A stretch of DNA of 64,000 bases, taken from assembly GCA_947493885.1 (NCBI GenBank), contig CANLTE010000002.1, positions 496,001 to 560,000 of the forward strand, given 5' to 3'. Below the pieces are notes generated by a model. The model was given only the letters and a program-made list of their open reading frames with translations. It did not search any database and was not told the origin of the DNA. The translations under genes and the position numbers were made by a program. The DNA is from an uncultured Maribacter sp. GTDB taxonomy: Bacteria > Bacteroidota > Bacteroidia > Flavobacteriales > Flavobacteriaceae. Positions 8,703 to 17,252 of this stretch are shown here, piece after piece (within the stretch, counting starts at the first letter, position 1; each line of letters begins with the position of its first letter).

Positions 8703-10070
8703 ATGAAATTTAAAATAATATTACCAATTCTTTGCTTATGTTTTTCTTGTGGACAAAAGAAAAAAGTAGGGAAAGAGATTTCTGAAGATAAAAAAGTAAG
8801 ACTGATAACTTTAGATCCTGGTCATTTTCATGCTGCATTAGTGCATAAAAAAATGTATGGGGAGGTGGATTCCACAATATATGTATTTGCTCCTGAAGGT
8901 CCAGAGGTGAATAGTTTTTTAGGTAAGATAAATTCATATAACACTCGCGAAAAGCATCCATCGAAATGGAAGGTAAATTCAAAACTTAGCAAGGATTATT
9001 TAGAACAAATGATTGCTAAGAAGCCTGGCAATGTTATGATTGTGGCTGGAAAAAATTCAAAAAAAATAGATTACATTCTAGAAGCTGTTAAATCTGGTTT
9101 AAATGTCTATGCGGATAAACCTTTGGTAATTTCGCCTAGCGGGTTGAAGAAATTAAAAAAAGCCTATGAAATTGCCAAAGAAAACAACGTTTTGATATAT
9201 GATATCATGACAGAGCGTTTTGAGGCAACAACCAAATTGCAAAAGGAACTTTCTAAGGTTTCTAATGTTTTCGGTGATATTGTCAATGGTACAGTAGAAG
9301 AACCTGCGATTAGTAAAGAAAGTGTACATCACTTTTTTAAATATGTAAGTGGACAACCATTAGTAAGACCTTCATGGTTTTTTGATGTGAATGAAGAAGG
9401 TGAAGGAATTGTGGATGTTACCACGCATTTAGTAGACTTGGTGCAATGGGAAGTTTTTCCGAATCAAGTTATTGATACCAATAATGTTAAAATGATATCC
9501 GCTAAAAGGTGGCCTACGATAATGGGCTTGCCCGAATTTTCGAAAGTTACAGGTCTAGAAGCTTTTCCTGACTTTTTACATAAAGATATTATAGATGATA
9601 AACTTAATGTGTATTGTAATGGAGAAATGAATTATACTATTAACGGAAAGCATGCTAAGGTATCTGTAACATGGAATTATCAAGCTCCAGAGGGAACAGG
9701 TGATACACATTATAGTATTATGAGAGGCGCAAAAAGCGATTTGGAGATAAAACAAGGTGCTGCCGAAAATTATAAGCCAACATTGTATGTGAAATCTAAA
9801 GGAAACAATTTTACAGAAGAAGAATTGACAGTAGAAGTTAATAAAATCTATAAAAATGGAAGTGTAGAAATGGTTTCTGAAGGGGTGTGGAAAGTTAATA
9901 TTCCTCAAAAGTTTAAAATAGGGCATGAGGCACATTTTGGTCAAGTAACGGAAAACTTTTTAAAATATCTTAAACAAGGCAAGCTTCCTGAATGGGAACA
10001 ACCTAATATTATTGCTAAATATTACACTACTATGGAGGGTTATAAAATGGCAAAAAGTAGTATTGAATGA
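8703..10070 (+). CDS. Lipoprotein Gfo/Idh/MocA-family oxidoreductase with atypical nucleotide motif
   Basis: The 455-residue protein has a lipoprotein signal (LCLCFSCG, Cys at about 16) without twin arginines. The Rossmann start reads LDPGHFHAAL instead of GxGxxG. The EKP equivalent is DKP (Lys139), and DVTTHLVDLVQW (about 239-250) matches the family's active-site helix. The C-terminal half resembles the 'putative oxidoreductase C-terminal' family. Its stop overlaps the start of the next gene (ATGA), so translation is probably coupled. Either it binds cofactor differently or it is a non-redox relative; this cannot be decided from sequence alone. Confidence 0.85.
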   Translation: MKFKIILPILCLCFSCGQKKKVGKEISEDKKVRLITLDPGHFHAALVHKKMYGEVDSTIYVFAPEGPEVNSFLGKINSYNTREKHPSKWKVNSKLSKDYLEQMIAKKPGNVMIVAGKNSKKIDYILEAVKSGLNVYADKPLVISPSGLKKLKKAYEIAKENNVLIYDIMTERFEATTKLQKELSKVSNVFGDIVNGTVEEPAISKESVHHFFKYVSGQPLVRPSWFFDVNEEGEGIVDVTTHLVDLVQWEVFPNQVIDTNNVKMISAKRWPTIMGLPEFSKVTGLEAFPDFLHKDIIDDKLNVYCNGEMNYTINGKHAKVSVTWNYQAPEGTGDTHYSIMRGAKSDLEIKQGAAENYKPTLYVKSKGNNFTEEELTVEVNKIYKNGSVEMVSEGVWKVNIPQKFKIGHEAHFGQVTENFLKYLKQGKLPEWEQPNIIAKYYTTMEGYKMAKSSIE

Positions 10071-10885
10071 ATGATTCGTTTTCTGTAAAAGATAAGGTAT
10101 ATGCCCTTTCTGGTGGGACAGGTACTCTTGGAGGTTCAATAGCTCACTATTTGGTCAATGAAGGGGCTAAGGTAATATTGCTTGGACGTTCTCCTGATAA
10201 ATTATTAGCCAAAAAAGAACAGTTAAATTTAATTTCTAAGGATAGTACGTATACTTTCGTGGTAGATGTGTTAAATGAAGGTGCGTTATGTGAAGTAAGA
10301 GAGAAAATTGCAAAGAACTTTAATAAACTTAATGGTCTTATAAATCTCGCTGGAGGTAATATTCCTGGGGCGACTTTAACCAATGAACAAAGTATATTTG
10401 ATATTACAATTTCGGACACACAAAGGGTTTTGGATATTAACTTATATGGTACTGTTGTACCAACTATTGTATTGGGTGATATTATGGTTAGCCAGGGTCA
10501 CGGCTCTATAATTAATATATCTTCTATGGCATCTAAACAAGCTATCTCAAGAGTTTTGGGATATTCTATGGCAAAAGCAGGTGTAGATACTTTTACCCGA
10601 TGGATGGCTAATGAAATGGCATCAAAGTTTACAGATAAAATTAGGGTTAATGCTATTGCTCCTGGGTTTTTTATAGGAAACCAAAATAGAAAATTGCTAA
10701 CCAATGAAAATGATACTTATACAAGCCGTGGTAAAAAGATAATTGCAAATACTCCAATGGCTCGTTTTGGTAACGCATCAGAACTTAACGGAATGGTGCA
10801 TTATCTACTCAGCGATGCTTCAAGTTTTGTTACTGGCAGTATATTCAACGTTGATGGGGGATTTAGTTCTTTTTCAGGAGTTTAA
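10067..10885 (+). CDS. SDR-family oxidoreductase, D-mannonate oxidoreductase-like
   Basis: This 272-residue cytoplasmic short-chain dehydrogenase has no signal peptide. The NAD(P)-binding motif SGGTGTLGG lies around residues 15-23. The catalytic residues Ser153, Tyr166 and Lys170 are in place (GYSMAKAG). The stretch LAGGNIPGATL and the C-terminus VDGGFSSFSGV are typical of SDRs annotated as D-mannonate/fructuronate oxidoreductases in Bacteroidota. The family is known to interconvert keto-uronates and aldonates; the exact substrate here is inferred. It overlaps the preceding gene by 4 nt and precedes a TRAP transporter for organic or sugar acids, which fits a sugar-acid route. Confidence 0.85.
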   Translation: MNDSFSVKDKVYALSGGTGTLGGSIAHYLVNEGAKVILLGRSPDKLLAKKEQLNLISKDSTYTFVVDVLNEGALCEVREKIAKNFNKLNGLINLAGGNIPGATLTNEQSIFDITISDTQRVLDINLYGTVVPTIVLGDIMVSQGHGSIINISSMASKQAISRVLGYSMAKAGVDTFTRWMANEMASKFTDKIRVNAIAPGFFIGNQNRKLLTNENDTYTSRGKKIIANTPMARFGNASELNGMVHYLLSDASSFVTGSIFNVDGGFSSFSGV

Positions 10886-10891
10886 TATTGT

Positions 10892-10987
10892 TTGATTAAA
10901 GTAAAAGAGTTTATTGATAATACTCAATATATTAAGTTTATTCCATTAATTGGTGTAACCTTACTTCTTGTGTTTAAGATAAGCTAA
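10892..10987 (+). CDS. Possible 31-residue hydrophobic small protein (TTG start)
   Basis: In the 119-nt gap between the SDR and dctP there is an open frame starting at TTG 10892 and ending TAA 10985-10987. A polar N-terminus (IKVKEFIDNTQY) is followed by one hydrophobic segment (FIPLIGVTLLLVF) and a basic end, the layout of a single-span membrane micro-protein. There is no ATG. It could be a real small protein, a remnant, or chance. Confidence 0.25.
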   Translation: MIKVKEFIDNTQYIKFIPLIGVTLLLVFKIS

Positions 10988-11004
10988 AGATTAAAAAAAA
11001 ATAG

Positions 11005-12015
11005 ATGAAGTTTTTTGTTAAGGGTAAAAGCATGAATTTTAAAAGTAACTGTGTAATTTTTCTTTTGATGTTATGTTTTTTAATGGGGAGCTCTTGTTCT
11101 GAATATTCAGGTAAAAAAACGCTCTATTTTGCTCATTCGCTGCCTACTTCCCACCCTGTACATAAGGGTATTTTGGTAATGAAAAAATCTTTAGAAGAAA
11201 AGTCTGAGGGTAAATTACAAATCAAGATTTTCCCTGATGGTCAGCTAGGAACTGAACGTGAGGTTTTAGAGCTTTTACAAATAGGTAGTGTTGCTTTAAC
11301 TAAGGTTAGTGCTGCTTCCATGTCAAATTTTGCACCAGAATACCAAGTAACAAGTATACCATATTTGTTTAGAGATAGAGAGCATTTGTTTAATATTTTA
11401 GAAGGACCTGTTGGTAAGGAATTATTAGCAAGTGGGTCGGAATATTTATTGAGAGGGTTATGTTTTTATGATGCTGGAGCTCGAAGCTTTTATGCCAAGA
11501 AAAAACCTGTTGAGAGTCCAACCGATTTAAAAGGGATGAAAATTAGAACAATGAATGATCAAATGTCTGTGGATATGGTAAATACTTTAGGGGGGTCAGC
11601 AACTCCTATGGCTTACGGAGAATTGTATACCGCTTTACAGCAAAATGTGGTGGATGGAGCAGAAAATAATATACCTTCATTCGTGACGTCCAATCATTAT
11701 GAAGTTTGTAAATATTATACTTTTGATGAGCATACAATGGTGCCTGATGTGGTTGTGGTAGGAACTAAATTTTGGAACCAATTAAACGAAACCGAGAAAA
11801 GTTGGCTTCAAGAAGCGGCTAATGAAAGCGTAGTTCAACAAAAAATTTATTGGAAAGAAACGGTTGCGGAAAATATGAAGGTTCTAAAAAAGGAAAACGT
11901 GAAGTTTTTTTACCCAGATAAAATTATATTTTCTGAAAAATCTACGCCTCTTTTAGATAAAATGAAGAAGGATCCTAAAATGAGCGAAGTAATTAAAAAA
12001 ATTCAAGCTAACTAA
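11005..12015 (+). CDS. dctP: TRAP transporter substrate-binding protein (DctP family)
   Basis: This 336-residue solute receptor belongs to a tripartite ATP-independent transporter. It carries a lipoprotein signal (LMGSSC; Cys around residue 31). An internal ATG at 11032 would give a more ordinary signal length and is a plausible alternative start. The DctP core is clear: HSLPTSHPVHKG (about 47-58), GQLGTEREVLELLQIG, IPYLFRDREHLF, KGMKIRTMND with the acid-binding Arg, and GELYTALQQNVVDGAENN. The family binds carboxylates, including uronates and aldonates. It overlaps the small-permease gene by one base. A TRAP system inside a SusCD locus points to import of an acidic sugar product. Confidence 0.95.
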   Translation: MKFFVKGKSMNFKSNCVIFLLMLCFLMGSSCSEYSGKKTLYFAHSLPTSHPVHKGILVMKKSLEEKSEGKLQIKIFPDGQLGTEREVLELLQIGSVALTKVSAASMSNFAPEYQVTSIPYLFRDREHLFNILEGPVGKELLASGSEYLLRGLCFYDAGARSFYAKKKPVESPTDLKGMKIRTMNDQMSVDMVNTLGGSATPMAYGELYTALQQNVVDGAENNIPSFVTSNHYEVCKYYTFDEHTMVPDVVVVGTKFWNQLNETEKSWLQEAANESVVQQKIYWKETVAENMKVLKKENVKFFYPDKIIFSEKSTPLLDKMKKDPKMSEVIKKIQAN

Positions 12016-12485
12016 TGCAAAAAATATACAACATACTTAATAAAAGTATAGAAACATTACTGGTTATCATATTTGGTTTATTAATAATAGATGTTGTTTG
12101 GCAAGTAATCTCAAGATATGTTGTAGGGCAATCTAGTTCATTTACCGAAGAATTCGCTCGCTTTGCGCTGATATGGCTTACGGTGCTGGGAGCTGCCTAT
12201 ATTAATGGTCAAAAAGAAGGTCATTTATCAATGGATTTTTTATTGTCCAAATTAACCTCAGAGAAAAAAATAGGAAGGCAAAAAGTTATTCAGGTGTTTA
12301 TGGCTGTTTTTTCTTTAATTGTAATGGTAGTTGGAGGGGGCAACCTGGTATATACCACAATTAGCCTGGGCCAAACATCATCGGCACTGCATGTACCCTT
12401 AGGGTATGTATATGCTATTGTCCCCATTTGTGGAGTCATTATTATTTTCTTTTCATTATACAATATCAAAAAATTAAATTTTTAG
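12015..12485 (+). CDS. dctQ: TRAP transporter small permease (DctQ family)
   Basis: The 156-residue inner-membrane protein has four predicted hydrophobic spans. The family pattern DVVWQVISRYV, then SFTEEFARFALIWLTVLGAA (about 43-62), is clear; the Glu-Glu and Arg within it are typical of DctQ. It forms the membrane complex with the large permease that starts 4 nt after it and with the receptor encoded just upstream. Confidence 0.95.
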   Translation: MQKIYNILNKSIETLLVIIFGLLIIDVVWQVISRYVVGQSSSFTEEFARFALIWLTVLGAAYINGQKEGHLSMDFLLSKLTSEKKIGRQKVIQVFMAVFSLIVMVVGGGNLVYTTISLGQTSSALHVPLGYVYAIVPICGVIIIFFSLYNIKKLNF

Positions 12486-12488
12486 TAG

Positions 12489-13799
12489 ATGAGCATTGAA
12501 CTAATAAGTGTAATAGTCCTTTTTTTAAGCTTTGCGTGTCTTTTAGCCTATGGGGTTCCTGTGGCTTATTCCATAGGTATTTCAACCACTATTGTTTTAA
12601 TCATTAACATTGCATTTTTACCATCAATCACAACTGCATGTCAAAGAATGACTACTGGGATTGATAATTTCGCATTGTTAGCTATTCCGTTTTTTATTCT
12701 GGCAGGAGAAATAATGAATAGAGGAGGTGTTGCCAGACGGTTAATTGATTTTGCTAAATCGCTTATAGGAAGCTTTCCAGGGGGGTTAGCATATGTGAAT
12801 ATTATTTCAGCGATGCTTTTTGGAGCAATTTCTGGTTCTGCAATTGCAGCTGCATCCGCGATAGGAAGTACATTAACTGATAAAATGGAGTCTGAAGGTT
12901 ATCCAAGAGAGTTTAGCGCTGCGGTTAATATTAGTTCCTCTACAACGGGTCTCTTAATTCCACCTAGTAATGTGCTTATAATTTTTGCTCTTGCAAGTGG
13001 AGGTTCTGCTTCAGTGGCAGCACTGTTTATTGCAGGTTATATTCCAGGAATACTAGTTGGATTAGCTATAATGCTTATGGTTTATATTTATGCAAAGCGG
13101 AAAGGACTTCCAAGAGCAGAGCGAGTAAGTTTTAAAAAACTTTGGAACGATTTTAAAAATGCTATTTTAAGCTTAACCTTGTTGATTATTGTTGTTGGCG
13201 GTATTGTTGCAGGAATTTTTACGGCTACAGAGGCAGCTGCAATAGCCGTGGTGTATGCTGCTATACTTGGTTTTTGGAATAAAGAATTAAAAATTTCGGA
13301 CATAAAGCAAATTCTATTGAAAAGTGCAAAAACCACTGCAATTGTAATGTTTTTAATTGCTACTTCGATGGCAATGTCTTGGCTTTTTTCTTTTGAAGGT
13401 ATACCGCAAATGTTGACAGGTCTATTAGTAGATTCTGTAAATAATCCAATATTGGTATTTTTGATTATAAATCTAATTCTACTTGTTGTAGGTACTTTTA
13501 TGGATATGACACCTGCGGTGCTCATATTTACGCCAATATTTTTACCTGTTGCAATGGCTCTTGGTATGCATCCAGTGCAGTTCGGGATGATAATTGTTTT
13601 AAATTTATGTATAGGAGTTTGTACTCCGCCAGTAGGTACATTATTGTTTGTAGGTAGTGGTGTTGCAAAAGTTCCTGTTACAAAAGTTATTAAACCTTTA
13701 TTACCATTGTTAATTGCAATGGTCGTTGTTCTTTTCATGATAACATATTTTTCGGAAATTTCATTGTGGTTACCGCGCTTTTTTGGATTAATAGATTAA
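12489..13799 (+). CDS. dctM: TRAP transporter large permease (DctM family)
   Basis: This 436-residue polytopic inner-membrane protein is the ion-coupled transport subunit. Characteristic DctM stretches are AIPFFILAGEIMNRGG (about 61-76), ISGSAIAAASAIGS, STTGLLIPPSNVLII, the GGIVAGIFTATEAAAIA motif (about 237-253) and CTPPVGTLLFVG near the C-terminus. It ends the dctPQM set and is followed after 41 nt by the heme-binding gene's preferred start. The length is normal. Confidence 0.96.
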   Translation: MSIELISVIVLFLSFACLLAYGVPVAYSIGISTTIVLIINIAFLPSITTACQRMTTGIDNFALLAIPFFILAGEIMNRGGVARRLIDFAKSLIGSFPGGLAYVNIISAMLFGAISGSAIAAASAIGSTLTDKMESEGYPREFSAAVNISSSTTGLLIPPSNVLIIFALASGGSASVAALFIAGYIPGILVGLAIMLMVYIYAKRKGLPRAERVSFKKLWNDFKNAILSLTLLIIVVGGIVAGIFTATEAAAIAVVYAAILGFWNKELKISDIKQILLKSAKTTAIVMFLIATSMAMSWLFSFEGIPQMLTGLLVDSVNNPILVFLIINLILLVVGTFMDMTPAVLIFTPIFLPVAMALGMHPVQFGMIIVLNLCIGVCTPPVGTLLFVGSGVAKVPVTKVIKPLLPLLIAMVVVLFMITYFSEISLWLPRFFGLID

Positions 13800-13840
13800 C
13801 TTGTTATTTTAGAAAAGTTACAAAACTGTATATCTCCTTT

Positions 13841-16066
13841 ATGAAATTTTTATTCGTTTTTTCGCTTGCCTGTATTTTATTTTCTTGTCAAACATCGTAT
13901 ACCGAAACCAAAGTAGATTTAAGTCTATATGTATTAGAAAAAGGATTTAAGCTTGAGGTGGTTGCAGCAGAACCTCTGTTAGAAGCACCTGTTGCCATGG
14001 ATTTTGATGCCCAAGGAAGAATTTGGGTTGTGCAAATGCCAGGCTATATGAATGATATGCAAGGCTCCGGAGAGGACAAACCTACAGGTAGTATTCAGAT
14101 ACTTGAGGATAGAGATGACGATGGAATTGCAGATCACACCAAAGTATTTTTAGACAGTTTAATAATGCCAAGAGCATTGGCACATGTTTATGGCGGACTT
14201 TTATATGCTGAGCCACCAAATTTATGGTTTGTTGATATTGAAAACGACAAACCTGTTAATCCTGTTTTGGTAGACTCGTTATATGCTGAGGTCGGTAATC
14301 CGGAACACCAACCTAATGGATTATTATTAAATATTGATAATTGGATTTATAATGCAAAATCAAACTATAGGTATCAACGAAAAAATGGGGTTTGGAAAAA
14401 GGAACCTACGACTTTCAGAGGGCAATGGGGTATATCAAGAGATAATTTTGGTAGATTATATTATAATGACAATTCTAGACAGTTATTAGGAGATTATGTT
14501 TTACCCAATACAATGGTGCATAACGAATATTACACTCCTAAAGTTGGTGTTAACAAGATGCTAACGAACAATCAACGTGTTTATCCATTACACCCAACTA
14601 CCGTTAATAGAGGGTATTCTAAAGGAGTTTTAAATAAAGATAGCATCTTAATTAATGCAACATCAGCATGTAGTCCATTAGTATATTTAGGAGATGTTTT
14701 TCCAAAAACATACATGAATAATAATGTATTTGTATGTATTCCTGAAGGTAATCTAATTAAAAGAAATGTTTTAACATTTTCAGGAGATTCAACGGTGGCA
14801 AAACAAGTTTGGGATAATAAAGAGTTTTTAGCAGCAACCGATGAGGGTTTTCGGCCAGTAAGCCTAAATAACGGCCCTGATGGTAGTTTGTATATTGTTG
14901 ATATGCATAGAGGTATGATTGGTCATCATGCTTATTTAAGTCCTTATTTAAAGAAAAAAGTAGAAAAAAACCGTTTAGATACAATTGTAAATTTTGGAAG
15001 GATATTAAAAGTAAGCCCTGTCGATAAAAAAACAAGCCCGAATATAAATTTTGATAAGTTGAATAGTTCTGAACTAGTGGACTTATTATCAAGCAACAAT
15101 GGATGGATTAGAGGTAGAGCTCAGCATTATTTAGTTTTTAAAGAAATGCAAGATGAACTTGAGGCAGTAAAAAGGCTTGGCTTAGATACCAAAAATGAAC
15201 ACACTCAAATACACGCACTTAGAATATTGGATGCATGGAATGCCCTGTCTTTTGAGTATTTAATTGAGGTTGCTAAAAAGAGTAACAATCAAATAGTAGC
15301 CCATGCACTTGTCTTGGGAGAAAAATTTGTAAATCAGGAAAATGTTGAAGAGGCTTCAGAATTTTTTAAAAGTTTAATTGAGAGGAATAGTACAATAATA
15401 GATTTGTATTTGGGTAATGCTTTGGGGGGCTGGTTAAAAGTAAATGAAGGTGTATTTTATGATTTAGCAGTGAAGATACTTGTTAGAAATAGCAAAAGAC
15501 CAGTAATCAAGGAAGCCTTTTTAAGTGGTTTAGGAGGTGCTGAGAAAAAACTTGTTAAGCATCTGGAGGAGTCATCATCTTTTACAGATGCTGATTTTAA
15601 AAAACAGTTACTTACTATAATTGAGAATAGAGAGGAACAAAAACCAAACCCCATTTATAAAGGAAACGCAGCACATGAAGATACACGTACGGCTGGAGCA
15701 AAAATGTTTTATAGCATTTGCGCATCTTGTCATGGTATTAATGGGCAAGGTATAGAAGGTTTGGCGCCACCGCTTATAAATTCAAAATACGTTAAGAACC
15801 CTAAAGTATTGGCGCTAATAATACTACATGGTTTGGAAGGACCTATAGAAGTTGATGGTAAGCAATATGATTTTAATTTGGCAATGCCCGGACTTATAAG
15901 AAATGATAAGATTTCTAATAAAAATATTGCAGATATTATTTCTTATGTAACCAATGCTTTTTCAGATAAACCTAAAACCTTAAGTAGAACAATAATTGAT
16001 TCACTTAGGAACATAAAAGCAATTTCAGGAAATGAGTTTACGGAGAAAGAATTGGAAGAATTCTAG
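13841..16066 (+). CDS. Exported PVC-type heme-binding CxxCH / membrane-bound dehydrogenase-like protein
   Basis: An upstream ATG at 13766 lies inside dctM and gives no signal peptide. ATG 13841 gives MKFLFVFSLACILFSCQ, a clean lipoprotein signal, so I use that start (741 residues). An N-terminal six-bladed-propeller-like region (LEVVAAEPLLEAPVAMDFDA) resembles the 'membrane-bound dehydrogenase' domain. HEAT-like helices follow (about 410-590). A C-terminal cytochrome c domain has Cys627-x-x-Cys630-His631 and a Met ligand candidate in LAMPGL. Such proteins are thought to pass electrons from periplasmic sugar oxidation to the respiratory chain; here that role is inferred. It ends the redox/transport half of the locus, convergent with araC. 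Confidence 0.88.
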   Translation: MKFLFVFSLACILFSCQTSYTETKVDLSLYVLEKGFKLEVVAAEPLLEAPVAMDFDAQGRIWVVQMPGYMNDMQGSGEDKPTGSIQILEDRDDDGIADHTKVFLDSLIMPRALAHVYGGLLYAEPPNLWFVDIENDKPVNPVLVDSLYAEVGNPEHQPNGLLLNIDNWIYNAKSNYRYQRKNGVWKKEPTTFRGQWGISRDNFGRLYYNDNSRQLLGDYVLPNTMVHNEYYTPKVGVNKMLTNNQRVYPLHPTTVNRGYSKGVLNKDSILINATSACSPLVYLGDVFPKTYMNNNVFVCIPEGNLIKRNVLTFSGDSTVAKQVWDNKEFLAATDEGFRPVSLNNGPDGSLYIVDMHRGMIGHHAYLSPYLKKKVEKNRLDTIVNFGRILKVSPVDKKTSPNINFDKLNSSELVDLLSSNNGWIRGRAQHYLVFKEMQDELEAVKRLGLDTKNEHTQIHALRILDAWNALSFEYLIEVAKKSNNQIVAHALVLGEKFVNQENVEEASEFFKSLIERNSTIIDLYLGNALGGWLKVNEGVFYDLAVKILVRNSKRPVIKEAFLSGLGGAEKKLVKHLEESSSFTDADFKKQLLTIIENREEQKPNPIYKGNAAHEDTRTAGAKMFYSICASCHGINGQGIEGLAPPLINSKYVKNPKVLALIILHGLEGPIEVDGKQYDFNLAMPGLIRNDKISNKNIADIISYVTNAFSDKPKTLSRTIIDSLRNIKAISGNEFTEKELEEF

Positions 16067-16085
16067 TGAAGAAATAAGTCAAGTT

Positions 16086-16961
16086 TTATTCTTTTTTAAA
16101 ACGGTATGAAGATGGAGACTTTCCAATTACATTTTTGAAAACCCTTGTAAAATAATAAGGGTCATCATAACCAATGGATCTTGCAATTTCGTTTATTCTT
16201 AGATTACTAAAATCCAATAAATTACATGCTTTCTGTATTCTCAAAAATGTTAAGTGTTCTATTGGTGAATGCTCAGTTCTTTTTTTAAAAAGTAAACAAA
16301 AGTGTGAGACAGATAAGCCACATTCCGATGCTAAATCTTTAACGGTAATATTTTTGTTTAAATTATCTTTCATATATATAATTGCCTTTGATATAGGGTC
16401 TTTTCTATAAATGTTTCCTGATTTTTTGTATAACGATAGGTATTTTAAAGAACCAAGTAAATTAATTAGTAATACTCCGCTATATTCTAAGTTATTTATG
16501 GAAAATCCATCTTCTAGCGTATAATATATTTCTTCAAATAAACGAATTCTATCTTCTAATCTTGTGTTAGTATCGTTAGTTAGAACCCTTGGATAGTTGT
16601 ATGGAAGTGCAAAGTGATTTGCACTTTCCCCTTTAAAATGAACCCAGTAAATACTCCATGGGTCGTTATGGTCAGAAGCGTATTTGTGCGGTGTATTTGG
16701 AGGTATAATATAGTAGTTGTTTTCATAAAGAAAATCTTTACTTCCATCAATTTCTATCCAACCAGTACCTTTAGTGCAAAAAATAAGAATATATTCAGAA
16801 CTTCCTTTTAATCTTTCTCTGTAATGGTATTTAGCTTTTGGGAAAAAACCAATGTCTGTTGCATACAATTGTTTAGTAATATTGTTTTTATGTAAAATTT
16901 TAGTTTGTTTTTTAGGAGTAACTAAAATTTTTTCTCCTGTAAAATTATCTTTTTTTCTCAT
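16086..16961 (-). CDS. AraC-family transcriptional regulator
   Basis: The 291-residue protein has an N-terminal cupin-like sugar-binding fold (about 45-160; the GTGWIEIDGS and YIIPPNTPHKY strands). Its C-terminal double helix-turn-helix (about 190-290) has ITVKDLASECGLSVSHFCLL and the AraC signature INEIARSIGYDDPYYFTRVF. AraC-type proteins usually activate transcription on binding a sugar. It is divergent from the DUF5703-GH97-GH29 cluster, so it probably controls the hydrolase genes, and it is convergent with the redox cluster. Confidence 0.95.
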   Translation of the reverse strand: MRKKDNFTGEKILVTPKKQTKILHKNNITKQLYATDIGFFPKAKYHYRERLKGSSEYILIFCTKGTGWIEIDGSKDFLYENNYYIIPPNTPHKYASDHNDPWSIYWVHFKGESANHFALPYNYPRVLTNDTNTRLEDRIRLFEEIYYTLEDGFSINNLEYSGVLLINLLGSLKYLSLYKKSGNIYRKDPISKAIIYMKDNLNKNITVKDLASECGLSVSHFCLLFKKRTEHSPIEHLTFLRIQKACNLLDFSNLRINEIARSIGYDDPYYFTRVFKNVIGKSPSSYRFKKE

Positions 16962-17252
16962 GGAGTTATTTAAAAATAAAAATAAGAAAATAATCCATCA
17001 TTGTCATTAAAATGTCTATTTGAAATTAGCTTATCAATTCTAATCTTGTAGTAGTAATGATATCGTAATTATTGAATAGAGAGAAGGATAGTTTAGATAC
17101 TTGTTTTGAAATTTCAACTTGTGTTCTAGTAATGATCAATACCATATTAATTTAACCATAAACCAGTTTAATGGAAAGAGGAGCACAAAATATTGAAGAG
17201 GAAAAGGTACTTGTGAAACGTCTAATTTCAAAATCAAAACAGTTAGGCACTT
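16962..17252. promoter_or_regulatory. Divergent control region between araC-like gene and hydrolase cluster, with a direct repeat
   Basis: This 291-bp AT-rich gap must hold both promoters. I find no clear TAnnTTTG element. TAGTAATGAT occurs twice in the same orientation (17052-17061 and 17127-17136), each a few bases after CTTGT. The 75-bp spacing is about seven helical turns, a layout compatible with AraC-type sites, but a ten-base repeat could be chance in such DNA. A 29-codon open frame (17171-17260) overlaps the next start and looks spurious. Confidence 0.3.

Noticed and set aside
13088-13738. 216-codon open frame opposite dctM
   Set aside because: It is antisense to a well-supported membrane transporter gene and has no recognisable domain; such frames are common opposite hydrophobic coding sequence.
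13766-13840. Longer N-terminus for the heme-binding protein
   Set aside because: It lies within dctM in another frame and hides the lipoprotein signal that begins at ATG 13841.
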